Shown: positions 6,742-14,356, counted from the stretch's first letter. The stretch is 64,000 nucleotides of DNA from Paludisphaera rhizosphaerae (GCF_011065895.1 NZ_JAALCR010000001.1:372001-436000); one strand, 5' to 3'. Notes: generated by a model not told the origin, from the letters alone. Numbers and translations: made by a program.

Positions 6742-7533
6742 TCAGTCGGCTTTCTCGAAGATCATGCAGACGTCGTGCAGGCCCGGGATGAAGCTCGATC
6801 GGTACACCTTCTTCGAGCTGCTGTTGCCGTGGCTGAAGCGGATGACGTCGGTGCAATGCTGCTTCAGGCCCAGCGAGAAGGCCAGCTCTTTCGTGTGATA
6901 CACCAGCGGGACGTACCCGGCCTCGCGGTCGCTGTAGTCGCCCATGAGGACGATCACCTTCCCGCCGGGGTGGATCGCCCCGGCGCAGTTGGCGATCAGC
7001 AGCCGATATCGTTGGAGGAAGGCTTCCATCGTCGGCGTGCGGGAGAGGTCCCTCGGGTCGCTGGTGTAGAGCTTCATCCGCCAGTACGGCGGGTGGATCC
7101 AGGCGACGTCGAACGCGCCCGCGGGCCGGTCGCACGGCTCGCAGGCGTCGACGCCCTGGTGCAGGTCGCTCGACCAGCAGTAGACGTCCAGCTCGCGGCA
7201 GACGTCGCGGCAGGTGCCGCTGCCGGTCATCGGGTCGAAGACCGACTTCGCCCGGAAATACCGGATCAGGTCGCGGATCAGGTTGCCGCCGCAGTTGCCC
7301 GGGTATCCCCGGTCGCCGTAGTCCCCGGCCTCGGCCGAGTGGTACAGGCTCGTCAGGCCCGGGACCGGGCTGCCGTTGATCGGCGCCGCCGGGAGCCTCG
7401 CCCAGCGGGTCGGGTCGCGGTCGGCCGGTCGGGGCATCCTGGCGGGCTCACCGACATGATCGACGTGCGAACGCTTCAGCCTTGGTTGCAGCCGGGCGGC
7501 GTAGAAGGGATTGATCGATGCGATGCCGGTCAT
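6742..7533 (-). CDS. DNA (adenine/cytosine-N) methyltransferase
   Basis: 263 residues with AAGGAG 8 bases before the ATG, which overlaps the previous stop (ATGA). SAM-binding motif I is FDPMTGSGT (about residues 99-107). The catalytic motif IV reads IHPPYW (146-151), in place of the usual DPPY/SPPY. Motif I precedes motif IV. Orphan enzymes like this on mobile elements often protect the element from host restriction or modify its DNA. No cognate nuclease is visible nearby. Target base and sequence cannot be read from the gene. Confidence 0.8.
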   Translation of the reverse strand: MTGIASINPFYAARLQPRLKRSHVDHVGEPARMPRPADRDPTRWARLPAAPINGSPVPGLTSLYHSAEAGDYGDRGYPGNCGGNLIRDLIRYFRAKSVFDPMTGSGTCRDVCRELDVYCWSSDLHQGVDACEPCDRPAGAFDVAWIHPPYWRMKLYTSDPRDLSRTPTMEAFLQRYRLLIANCAGAIHPGGKVIVLMGDYSDREAGYVPLVYHTKELAFSLGLKQHCTDVIRFSHGNSSSKKVYRSSFIPGLHDVCMIFEKAD

Positions 7534-7808
7534 TGTGCGACTCCTTCCGCGCGGGCTTTCTCGAACTTCGCGGCGGCCTTGCGCAGATGCGGCTCGTAGA
7601 CGTCGCCCCGCCAGGAGTTGGAGCCGAATTCCACGTCGCAGTCGGCCAGCTTGGCGATGTCCAGGACGGCGCAGTGATGCGAATGCTCGAAGAGGACGCC
7701 GATCTTCACGCTGGCCTCCTCCCCGGCGTCCCGGAAGACGACGGCGTGGAAGGGCATGCCGGCGATGCCGTTGCGGTGGTAGGCAATGTTGAGGACGGTG
7801 ATCTTCAT
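7530..7808 (-). CDS. Hypothetical protein coupled to the methyltransferase
   Basis: 92 residues from the ATG at 7,808; an equally good in-frame ATG at 7,853 would add 15 residues. Both starts have the same ribosome site because the leader is duplicated. The protein has a small alternating strand/helix look (KITVLNIAYHRNGIAGMPFH, then a V-rich segment, then VLDIAKLADCDVEFGSNSW). The stop overlaps the methyltransferase start. Similar hypothetical proteins occur in bacteriophage-like regions; no function assigned. Confidence 0.65.
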   Translation of the reverse strand: MKITVLNIAYHRNGIAGMPFHAVVFRDAGEEASVKIGVLFEHSHHCAVLDIAKLADCDVEFGSNSWRGDVYEPHLRKAAAKFEKARAEGVAQ

Positions 7809-7870
7809 GGTGCGATTCCTTTCGCATGCGTTGATTAAGTCGATGATCTTCATCTTGCGATTCCTTTCGC
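7799..7870 (-). repeat. Direct duplication of a translation start signal
   Basis: Positions 7,799-7,825 and 7,844-7,870 are 27-base direct repeats differing at only two bases, spaced exactly 45 bases. Each contains GCGAAAGGAATCGC followed by an in-frame ATG. AAGGAA is held between short complementary arms (TGCGA in the downstream copy, and TCGCA), so the ribosome site could sit in a hairpin loop. Confidence 0.75.
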
Positions 7871-7912
7871 TGTGAGGATGGAGGGCGGGCGCTCCGGCCC
7901 GCCCGATGGTGG

Positions 7913-8134
7913 TCAGGCCTCGTCGCGGGCCTTGGGTCGGCTGAGGACGATCCGGCCCGAGAGCGGGATGCTGTGCAGCTGCACGGTGTAGCCGCCGTCC
8001 CGGTTGCTCCAGGCCACGCCCACGCGGTCCCAGTAGCTGGCCTGGTCGTTGCCGTCCCGGACCTGGTAGGCGATGAAGGTCGGCCTGCGGTTCTTGACCC
8101 CCACGTCGGCGGCGTCCGCGTTGCGTTGTTCCAT
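7913..8134 (-). CDS. 73-residue hypothetical protein
   Basis: Begins MEQRNADAADVGVKNRRPTF with AGGAGA upstream. The sequence TFIAYQVRDGNDQASYWDRVGVAWSNRDG continuing to VQLHSIPLSGRIVLS suggests a compact all-beta fold. Closely similar short proteins are common in proteobacterial plasmids and prophages, so this looks like a phage/plasmid cargo family, but I cannot name it. It appears to be the first gene of the minus-strand small-gene run. Confidence 0.65.
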   Translation of the reverse strand: MEQRNADAADVGVKNRRPTFIAYQVRDGNDQASYWDRVGVAWSNRDGGYTVQLHSIPLSGRIVLSRPKARDEA

Positions 8135-8713
8135 GTGACTTCTCCTATCTGTATGAGGCCCCGCCAATCGGGGCCTGATGGGAAAAGCGCCCGAATCCGT
8201 CCAGCCTCGGCGCAGCGCACCGGGCAACCGAAAGCCGGAGGGTCCGCGCGGCGGAAGCCGGCTTGGCAGGTTGCGGGGCGAGGCGACGGATTCAGCGTCC
8301 CCGTTCAGGCCCGATGGCGGGTTCATGAAGACGGGGGAGAAGACGTGGAACTCGACCGGAATCCGCGACCGGAGGGCAGGCCCGGCGGCCCGATCGTCGC
8401 AGACGAGGAGAAGGTGGTTCGCAACAGCGCTTCTGGAGCACCGCCGTTAACCGGCTTGAGGTCATGGGATTGCGGCCGATTCAGTGCGCGACGTCGGGCA
8501 AAACGCCATCTCCGGCGCGACTTTTCGAATATTAGCCTTCGCGCGGCACATGCGGAGAGCAAGGAAGGTCGCGGAGGAGAGGCGATCGCGGCGCATTTGC
8601 CATCTCCGCGCAATAGATGGCGCGCCAAAAAAATCTCACCTGCCCCGGAACATACCTGAGCGCTAAGCTGACCCGACCCGCGACCCCCGATGAATCCCCG
8701 GAAGGAGGAGCCG
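8135..8713. other. Intergenic region between divergent gene blocks
   Basis: About 580 bases separate the minus-strand small-gene run from parB. Both blocks must start transcription here. A GTG at 8,345 with GGGGAGAAGAC upstream opens a 104-codon plus-strand frame to 8,659 (VELDRNPRPEGRPGG...), which I consider possible but weak. A short AT-rich patch (CTTTTCGAATATTAG, near 8,522) stands out in otherwise GC-rich DNA. A centromere-like parS or oriT could be here but no repeat proves it. Confidence 0.4.
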
Positions 8714-9574
8714 ATGACGGTGCGCAACGAGACGAGCCCGGCGATGGAGCCCGAGGAGGACCGCGCCCGACCCGGCCCCTCGGCCGATTCCGCGTCCCCG
8801 TCGAAGTCATGGGCGGAGCTGATCCCGACGCGGGAGATCATCTACGACCCCGCCCAGCCCAGGCTGTCCATCGGCCCGGAGCCGCTGGCCGCGCTGGTCG
8901 AGAGCATCCGCCGCCATTCCATCCTCCAGCCGCTCCTGGTCCGCTGGGACCCCGCGCTCAAGAAATACGTCGTGATCGAGGGGCATCGCCGGCTCATGGC
9001 CGCGAACGAGCTGGCGCTGGAAGCCGTCCCCGCGATGATCATCGACGCGACCGAACCCGCGGACATCCACGCCAAGCAGGTCTCGGCGAACGAGACGAAG
9101 GAGGGGCTCACGCTCTCCGAGCTGGCGAAGGCGTTCCAGCATCAGGCGGAGCTGAGGCCGGACGCGACCCAGGCGGAAATCGGGGCCAGCCTGTCGCTGA
9201 ATCGCTCGAAGACGAGCTTCATCCAGGCCTATTTCGTGGTCGAGCCGCCCGTGAGGGAGCTGGTCGACCAGGGGCTCATCCCGCAGATGGGCCTCTATTA
9301 CCTGGCCCGCACCAACGGCGAGATGCAGATCGAACTGGCCCGCGCCATCGCCGAGGGGCGGATGACGGTCGACGCCTGCAAGGCCCACGTCCACGCCGTC
9401 GTCGGCAAGCAGGCCCGCAGGCCGAAGGGCGGACGGGTCACCCTGAAGCTGGCGGGCGCCACCTTCACCGCCGAGTCGCTGGAGGGCCTGCAGCAGGCCC
9501 TGGACTCGCTGCGGCGCAAGCTCAAGAACGCCGGCTCGCTCGAAGAGCTGGCCGCCCTCCTGAAGGGGGCGTGA
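8714..9574 (+). CDS. parB: ParB/RepB/Spo0J-type partition protein
   Basis: 286 residues, ATG with GGAAGGAGGAG upstream. The ParB N-terminal (CTP-binding/ParB-Srx) domain is clear: YDPAQPR (about 44-50), ALVESIRRHSILQPLLVR, and IEGHRRLMAANEL (88-100). A helix-turn-helix region follows (LSELAKAFQHQAELRPDATQAEIGASLSLNRSK, about 130-165). In its family it binds parS sites and, with ParA, segregates DNA; no parA is adjacent. On integrative elements solitary ParB-like proteins may instead regulate transfer. The C-terminal helical region is unlike chromosomal ParB. Confidence 0.88.
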   Translation: MTVRNETSPAMEPEEDRARPGPSADSASPSKSWAELIPTREIIYDPAQPRLSIGPEPLAALVESIRRHSILQPLLVRWDPALKKYVVIEGHRRLMAANELALEAVPAMIIDATEPADIHAKQVSANETKEGLTLSELAKAFQHQAELRPDATQAEIGASLSLNRSKTSFIQAYFVVEPPVRELVDQGLIPQMGLYYLARTNGEMQIELARAIAEGRMTVDACKAHVHAVVGKQARRPKGGRVTLKLAGATFTAESLEGLQQALDSLRRKLKNAGSLEELAALLKGA

Positions 9575-9683
9575 CCCGTGCGGGCGCCCGATCCGAATCA
9601 AGGCCGCCGCGCGTCTCGCGGCGGTCGCCGAAGCACGCGGGCCCTCGCCGAGGGCCGGCCGTCCTGGAGAAGGGAGCGAGGTC

Positions 9684-9989
9684 GTGAAAGTCCTCTGCCG
9701 CGTCATGCGGCTGCTCTTCCTGACGTGGCTCTTCCGCCGGGGAAGGCCCCCCGACCGGTGGGCCCAGGACCATCCCCTGTTCCGGGTCTCCAGATGGGAC
9801 GCGCTCACCCAGCGCGAGCTGCTGGAGAACACGCTCGCCTTCGGGCGGACCGGGGCGGGCAAGACGTCGTGCATGGCCGGCCTGATCGACGCGTCGATCC
9901 AGGACGGCTGGGGGGGCGTCTTCTTCACCGTGAAGGTGGACGACCCCGACTACTACCGCAGGCTTTACCGGGGGGCGAAAGAGAAATGA
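9684..9989 (+). CDS. N-terminal fragment of coupling-type ATPase (Walker A half)
   Basis: 101 residues from a GTG with GGAGAAGGGAGCGAGG upstream. A short hydrophobic stretch (RLLFLTWLF) is followed by FGRTGAGKTSC, a Walker A motif at residues 53-63, as in TraD/VirD4-type conjugative ATPases. The frame stops at TGA (9,987-9,989), and the same frame continues immediately in the next gene, so this looks like one gene interrupted by a stop codon. Alone it cannot be an ATPase. Confidence 0.75.
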   Translation: MKVLCRVMRLLFLTWLFRRGRPPDRWAQDHPLFRVSRWDALTQRELLENTLAFGRTGAGKTSCMAGLIDASIQDGWGGVFFTVKVDDPDYYRRLYRGAKEK

Positions 9990-9992
9990 GAC

Positions 9993-11183
9993 GTGGACCA
10001 GGAGCCGGAAGGCTTGCGCGTGCTCGGGCCCGGCCGCCCGGAGCGGTTCAACTTCGTCGAATACCTCCACGCCTCGGGCGGCGGCGACTCGTCGTCGGTG
10101 ACCGACGCGATCATGGAGATCGTCGACCTGGCGGACAAGCGGGGGGGAAAGGGCGACAAGGGGAACCAATTCTTCAACCGCTATTCCCGCCGGACGGTCG
10201 CCTCGGCGGTGGACGTGGTGTCCGCGAGCGGCGAGCGCATGTCGCTCTCCGCGATCCTCGACGTGATCACCGGCGCCCCCCAGACGCCGGACCAGGCCGA
10301 CGACCGGAAGTGGCGCGACGAGTCCCGCAGCGCCTACTACTTCCAGGCGGCCGACGACCGGGCGCGGGGCCTGCCCGAGGAGAAGCGCAAGGACTACGAG
10401 CAGGCGCGGGGCTTCTTCTTCGGGGAGTACGCGTCGCTGGCCGGCGAGACCGGCTCCAGCGTCCGCGCCACGATCACCAGCGTGCTCGACCCGTTCAGCC
10501 GCAGCCCGCTCCGCGAGCTGTTCTGCACGACGACGACCTGGAGGCCCGAGGACGCGTTCGAGAAGGGCGACTGGCTGCTGATCGACATGCCGACCCACAA
10601 GTACGGGTTCGCGTCGTCGATGGCCCAGGTGCTGATCAAGTACGCGATCCAGAAGGCGGCCCAGCGCCGCGTCCGGCCCGATCGCCCCTGCCTACTCGTC
10701 ATGGACGAGTGCCAGGAGCTGATGAGCGGCAACGACCAGCAGTTCGCCTGCGTCGCCCGGTCCAGCCGGGTCGCCATGCTGGCGATGACCCAGAACGTGT
10801 CGAACCTCCTGCGGACGTTCGGCGACCCGGACGAGGTGAACTCTCTGGTCGGCAACTTCCGCAACAAGTGGTTCTTCTCCGTCGACGACAAGCCCACCGC
10901 GGAGCTGGCCAGCTTCATGGCCGGGGAGGCGTACGACGTGGCGACCGGCGGCGGGCAGGACTGGGACTACGACCCCTTCGCCCTGTTCGGCAGGGAGAAG
11001 GACCAGCGACAGAACCTGAACTGGCGCGAGGAGCGGCGGGCCGCCGTCGAGCCCGCCGAGTTCGCCCGGCTCCGCACCGGCGGCGCCCACGGCTACGCCG
11101 AGGCCGTCCTGTTCTCGGGCGGCCGCACCTTCAGCAACGGCCTGCATTACCTGCTGGTCAAGATGCCCCAGTGGGACGTCTGA
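9993..11183 (+). CDS. C-terminal part of coupling-type ATPase (TraD/VirD4-like, Walker B half)
   Basis: 396 residues from a GTG two codons after the upstream stop, in the same frame. LGPGRPERFNFVEYL opens the part that normally follows the Walker A segment. Walker B is PCLLVMDECQE (about 232-242). MLAMTQNVSNLL matches the conserved sensor region of coupling proteins, in which TQ precedes the last strand. Coupling proteins bring the relaxase-DNA complex to the secretion channel. No strong ribosome site precedes the GTG, which supports interruption over a natural two-gene arrangement. Confidence 0.78.
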   Translation: MDQEPEGLRVLGPGRPERFNFVEYLHASGGGDSSSVTDAIMEIVDLADKRGGKGDKGNQFFNRYSRRTVASAVDVVSASGERMSLSAILDVITGAPQTPDQADDRKWRDESRSAYYFQAADDRARGLPEEKRKDYEQARGFFFGEYASLAGETGSSVRATITSVLDPFSRSPLRELFCTTTTWRPEDAFEKGDWLLIDMPTHKYGFASSMAQVLIKYAIQKAAQRRVRPDRPCLLVMDECQELMSGNDQQFACVARSSRVAMLAMTQNVSNLLRTFGDPDEVNSLVGNFRNKWFFSVDDKPTAELASFMAGEAYDVATGGGQDWDYDPFALFGREKDQRQNLNWREERRAAVEPAEFARLRTGGAHGYAEAVLFSGGRTFSNGLHYLLVKMPQWDV

Positions 11184-11275
11184 CCGCCGCCTGACCCCGC
11201 CCCTCGACCCCGTTCCATCCAGACGACGCCGAGCGCGCCGGGCGCCCCCCGTGCGCGCCGGCCCCGGAGGAATCC

Positions 11276-11857
11276 ATGCAAGACCAAGGTTACAAGGAGC
11301 ACGAGGGCTTCGGCCTCGCCGAGAGCTTTCGGTTCTCGGCCGGCCTGTTCCTGCTGGCCGTCTTCGCGATGACCACGCCGTTCCAGGTGATCCTCCACCA
11401 CTCGCACGGCTCGCGCTATTTCAAGGGCGGCCCGGTGCTGATCTCGCTGATCGCGACCGTGCTCTGGACGGGCATGTGGCCGGACGCCGATCCCCGCCCG
11501 ATGTTCGCGATTTATTACCTGTTCCTGGGCATGACGGCCGTGCGCGGCCTGCAGTGCCTGCGGCGGCGGTCCCGGCCGCTGCCCGGCGTGCATTCGAGCT
11601 ACAACGGCACGCCCTATCTCCTCACACGCTGGTTCGACGAGCGGACCGCCAAGCACAAGGTGGAGCCCATCCTCCTGCTGCTCGCGGGCGGCGCCGTCCT
11701 GCAGCTCACGGAACCGCTCGGCTGCTTCCTGATGGCGGGCGGGGCCTGCCTGACGGCCGAGACGGCGATGGCGATCGACGCGCAGCGCGCCCGCGACGAG
11801 GCGGTCGCCGACGCGCGGATCGAGGCGGGGATGGCCCGCGATCGGAGGTGGGGGTGA
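11276..11857 (+). CDS. Integral membrane protein, likely transfer-associated
   Basis: 193 residues with GGAGG upstream. Hydrophobic segments occur at about 24-45, 53-68, 77-93 and 128-165, the last probably two helices. The C-terminal 30 residues are charged. No signal of a known family. Position right after the coupling ATPase suggests a role in mating-pair formation or channel assembly, which is inference. Confidence 0.7.
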   Translation: MQDQGYKEHEGFGLAESFRFSAGLFLLAVFAMTTPFQVILHHSHGSRYFKGGPVLISLIATVLWTGMWPDADPRPMFAIYYLFLGMTAVRGLQCLRRRSRPLPGVHSSYNGTPYLLTRWFDERTAKHKVEPILLLLAGGAVLQLTEPLGCFLMAGGACLTAETAMAIDAQRARDEAVADARIEAGMARDRRWG

Positions 11858-11886
11858 AAAAAGAGCCCCGCCGTCTCCGGCGGGGC
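11857..11886 (-). terminator. Hairpin with U-tract on the minus strand
   Basis: GCCCCGCCG pairs with CGGCGGGGC around TCTC, preceded on the plus strand by six A. Read on the minus strand it is a canonical intrinsic terminator, but no minus-strand gene is visible upstream of it. It may stop antisense transcription or act as an RNA stability element in the plus-strand transcript. Confidence 0.6.
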
Positions 11887-11948
11887 GAGCTGTCCAATGC
11901 ATTCGTCCTCTGCGATCCACACATTACCACTTGAGAGAGGGTCGCGCA

Positions 11949-12341
11949 ATGGTGAAACCGCGGGCCGCCGACGGCGGCGAGAGGAAGCGGGCCTCCGCGA
12001 TCGTGCGCGGGGTCTACGACACGCTCGGCGAACTCTACGTTCGCGCGGGCCACGGCGCGGCGGAACTGGCCGCCGCGCTCTACACCGGGAACGCCTACGT
12101 GGCCTACGGGCACGTCAGGCCGAATCCGGAGATGGAACCGATGCAGACGCAGAATCAGGCGCAGGAACAGGAGGCGCAGGCCCAGCAGCAGGCGGCGCCC
12201 CAGCAGGCCGAGGCCGGGATCCAGGCCCAGGAGACCGAGGCCCAGGCGCAGTCGACCAAGGGGCTGGAGCAGCGGCAGGCCTACGTGAAGCCGCCCCAGC
12301 AGGACCAGGCCCAGCGGCAGCGGCAGGGCCTCCGGCAGTAA
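11949..12341 (+). CDS. Hypothetical protein with Gln/Ala-rich tail
   Basis: 130 residues, ATG with GAGAGGG 7 bases upstream. The N-terminal 60 residues form Ala-rich helices (SAIVRGVYDTLGELYVRAGH). From about residue 64 the sequence is low-complexity, with repeated AQAQ and QEAQ and very few hydrophobics, likely disordered. No family recognised. It lies in the plus-strand block of small proteins after the coupling ATPase. Confidence 0.65.
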   Translation: MVKPRAADGGERKRASAIVRGVYDTLGELYVRAGHGAAELAAALYTGNAYVAYGHVRPNPEMEPMQTQNQAQEQEAQAQQQAAPQQAEAGIQAQETEAQAQSTKGLEQRQAYVKPPQQDQAQRQRQGLRQ

Positions 12342-12351
12342 CCAAAAAACC

Positions 12352-12378
12352 GCGCGGGCGGCGCGTCGCCGCCCGCGC
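12352..12378 (-). terminator. Second hairpin with minus-strand U-tract
   Basis: A 12-bp GC stem (GCGCGGGCGGCG / CGCCGCCCGCGC) with a CGT loop, preceded on the plus strand by six A. Same arrangement as at 11,857. Confidence 0.6.
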
Positions 12379-12398
12379 CCTTCCAAATGGAGCGACCC

Positions 12399-12644
12399 AT
12401 GATCCAGCTGCTCTACCAGGTCGACGCGTGGATCGCGGAGGGGTTCGGCTATCGGACGCTCGCCCTCCTGCTCCTCTTCCTCCAGCTCGATCAATTGTTC
12501 GACCGCCACGCGGCCCCCTGGCTGAAGCGACACGTCGAGCCGCGCGTGGAGCGGGCCTGCGTCGGGCTCGGCGTCCGGCTCGGCCTGAGGGGGCGAGGGG
12601 CCCAGGCTCCGGGAGAGTCGACATGCAAGCGTTCGGCCAGCTGA
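12399..12644 (+). CDS. Small membrane protein
   Basis: 81 residues from an ATG eight bases after GGAG. One hydrophobic helix (TLALLLLFLQLDQLF, about 21-35) is followed by a basic amphipathic region (WLKRHVEPRVERACVGLGVRL). No family recognised. Its 3' end overlaps the next gene by 22 bp, as usual in tightly packed mobile-element operons. Confidence 0.6.
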   Translation: MIQLLYQVDAWIAEGFGYRTLALLLLFLQLDQLFDRHAAPWLKRHVEPRVERACVGLGVRLGLRGRGAQAPGESTCKRSAS

Positions 12645-12790
12645 TCCTCTTCCTGATCGTAGCGACCGCCGTCGCGATCTCGATCTTCGCCGCCAAGTGC
12701 GGGGAGAAGGTCGAGGCGCATTTCTCCGACCCCGAAAACGCCGCCAAGGCGGCCGAGGCCCTCAAGCGCCTCGCCAAGAAAGGGAAGTGA
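12623..12790 (+). CDS. 55-residue membrane-anchored protein
   Basis: MQAFGQLILFLIVATAVAIS gives an N-terminal membrane helix, followed by an Ala/Lys-rich amphipathic tail (ENAAKAAEALKRLAKKGK). GGGAGAG precedes the ATG. Unknown family; probably an inner-membrane peptide of the element. Confidence 0.65.
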   Translation: MQAFGQLILFLIVATAVAISIFAAKCGEKVEAHFSDPENAAKAAEALKRLAKKGK

Positions 12791-12793
12791 ACC

Positions 12794-12994
12794 ATGGAAC
12801 TCCTGGGAGCGATCGGCCTGCTGCTTTTGACGTCCACGGTCCTCTGGGCCTGGCTCGGTACGCTTCGCGACAAGCACCCCGTGCTCGACAAATTGATGGA
12901 CTTGGAGGAGCGTCGCTGCGCCGCCACCCGCAAGGGGCTGGGGGCGCTCGGCAAGGCCGCCTTCTTCGTCGGCAAGGCGGCGATCAAGAAGTGA
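12794..12994 (+). CDS. 66-residue membrane-anchored protein
   Basis: MELLGAIGLLLLTSTVLWAW is an N-terminal membrane helix; the rest is a charged helix rich in Lys/Leu/Ala (RKGLGALGKAAFFVGKAAIKK). It follows the previous gene by 3 bases. Same layout as the preceding small protein, and possibly a distant relative or partner. No known family. Confidence 0.65.
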   Translation: MELLGAIGLLLLTSTVLWAWLGTLRDKHPVLDKLMDLEERRCAATRKGLGALGKAAFFVGKAAIKK

Positions 12995-13005
12995 CCGAGG
13001 CCCGC

Positions 13006-13033
13006 GCCGGGCGGCGACTCCCCGCCGCCCGGC
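13006..13033. repeat. Intergenic hairpin in the small-gene operon
   Basis: GCCGGGCGGCG pairs with CGCCGCCCGGC around ACTCCC. No U-tract on either strand, so it is not a simple terminator; it sits about 20 bases before the pentapeptide-repeat gene's ribosome site. Confidence 0.6.
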
Positions 13034-13054
13034 AACCCTCCAAGGAGGCCGAAC

Positions 13055-13537
13055 ATGACCGAGAAACACCTCGCCAAGACGCTGCAGGGCCACAGCGAAT
13101 GGCTGCGGAACCCGTCGACGCGGGAGGGGGCGAAGGCCGACCTCCGGGCGGCGGACCTGCGCTACGCCAACCTCGCCGGCGCGGACCTGCAGTTCGCCGA
13201 CATGCGGGCGGCCGACCTCCGCCACGCGGACCTGAGCGGGGCCAAGCTCCGCAACGCCGACCTCCGGGGCGCGGACCTGAGCCGGGCCAACTGCGAGCTG
13301 GCGGACTTCACCAACGCGCAGATGCACGGCGCCCTCGTGGAGGGGACCAACCTCCGGGGCGCCAACCTGCAGTACACGAACCTGACCGCCGCGTCCGCCG
13401 CGCAGAAGCCCGACGAGGGCGCGCCGGCGCAGGCGGCCGGACGCGAGGGCAACCCGGAGCTGGACCGCCGCCGGGCGCACGTCCCGCCGCCGGCGCGCCA
13501 GGACGGCCGCCGCCAGAAGGGCCCGACCCAGGGGTGA
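13055..13537 (+). CDS. Pentapeptide-repeat protein
   Basis: 160 residues, AAGGAGG upstream. Residues about 27-115 are tandem A(D/N)Lxx pentapeptides (LRAADLRYANLAGADLQFAD and onward), about 17-18 units, which fold as a right-handed quadrilateral beta-helix. The tail from about 120 is Pro/Arg-rich and disordered. Family members include DNA-gyrase-protecting mimics (MfpA, Qnr) and many of unknown role. Here, on a transferable element, protection of topoisomerase or anti-defence action is conceivable but unproven. Confidence 0.85.
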   Translation: MTEKHLAKTLQGHSEWLRNPSTREGAKADLRAADLRYANLAGADLQFADMRAADLRHADLSGAKLRNADLRGADLSRANCELADFTNAQMHGALVEGTNLRGANLQYTNLTAASAAQKPDEGAPAQAAGREGNPELDRRRAHVPPPARQDGRRQKGPTQG

Positions 13538-13540
13538 ACC

Positions 13541-13720
13541 ATGACCGAGTCCGAATCGCCGCAGTACGACGCCGCGCTCAGGCTCGCGATCGAGCTGGTG
13601 AACCGCCTGCAGGGCGGCGAGCCCAAGGCGCTGCTCGTGGGCTTCGCCACCTTCAAGATTTTGGAGCTGATCCGCGATGCACCCGCTTCACAACCGGCCG
13701 GCCGACCCGGCCGTCCATGA
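13541..13720 (+). CDS. 59-residue hypothetical protein
   Basis: MTESESPQYDAALRLAIELV starts 4 bases after the preceding stop. It contains a helix (ALRLAIELVNRLQGG) and a second one (GFATFKILELIRD), then a Pro/Gly/Arg tail. It overlaps the next gene by 44 bp. Short and unknown. Confidence 0.5.
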   Translation: MTESESPQYDAALRLAIELVNRLQGGEPKALLVGFATFKILELIRDAPASQPAGRPGRP

Positions 13721-13874
13721 GGCGTCGATCCGGATGGCCCGCCGCTGCCGCCGAGTCGTGCAGGCCTGCCTGCGCGAGGAGGAGTGGGGCGACGCCGACC
13801 GGGAGTTCTATTCCATCATCCGCGAGGGCCTTGAGGCGCTCGCGTCCCGAAAGAAGGAGGATCGAACGTGCTGA
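13677..13874 (+). CDS. 65-residue helical protein
   Basis: MHPLHNRPADPAVHEASIRM, then ARRCRRVVQACLREEEWGDADREFYSIIREGLEALASRKKE: a charged helical protein with two Cys. Overlaps both neighbours slightly. No family recognised. Confidence 0.5.
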   Translation: MHPLHNRPADPAVHEASIRMARRCRRVVQACLREEEWGDADREFYSIIREGLEALASRKKEDRTC

Positions 13875-14356
13875 GAGACTTCTTGCTGGAGATCGGGTCG
13901 AGGGGCTGGCCGATCGGCCTGGCCTTCACGGCGGCCGCCGTCGGCGCGGTCTTCGCCGCGTCCGCCGCCCTGGCGTGGGCCTGGAACCGCCTGTCCGGCC
14001 GCCGCGCCCGGCGCCTGCTGGCGCGGGCGATGCTGGCCCTGCACTCCGACGCGGAGCTGACGCGGATCGCGGCCGGGCGGGGCTGGATCTCGTCGTCCGA
14101 CCTCGGCCCGCGGCCGGTCGGCGAGCTGGAGCACCGCGTCGACCTGGAGCGCCTCGCCGGGCTGCGCGAGGCGGCGGAGGCCGCCGGCTACGAATACCGC
14201 GCCGCGCGGTCCGAGGAAGGCTATTACACCGTCGCCCTGGTCCGCCGGGACGACATCTGCCACTGCTCGTCGCGCAGCCAGTTCCGCGCGAGCCTGACGG
14301 CGGCCGCGCTGGCGATGGGGGGAGGGCCGTGGAAGCTGCTGAACGAAGACTTCTGA
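13868..14356 (+). CDS. Membrane-anchored hypothetical protein
   Basis: 162 residues from a GTG with AAGGAGGATC upstream, overlapping the previous stop by 7 bases. One membrane helix at about 15-40 (WPIGLAFTAAAVGAVFAASAALAWAW). The C-terminal part (GYEYRAARSEEGYYTVALVRRDDICHC) looks like a small alpha/beta domain. No family recognised. Its 3' end overlaps the excisionase-like gene by 28 bases. Confidence 0.65.
   Translation: MLRDFLLEIGSRGWPIGLAFTAAAVGAVFAASAALAWAWNRLSGRRARRLLARAMLALHSDAELTRIAAGRGWISSSDLGPRPVGELEHRVDLERLAGLREAAEAAGYEYRAARSEEGYYTVALVRRDDICHCSSRSQFRASLTAAALAMGGGPWKLLNEDF

Noticed and set aside
8323-8841. 172-codon minus-strand frame
   Set aside because: Would overlap the start of parB and has no ribosome site or domain.
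9989-9993. Selenocysteine at the TGA of the coupling ATPase
   Set aside because: No selenocysteine insertion structure was evident after the TGA and no homologue reason to expect it there.
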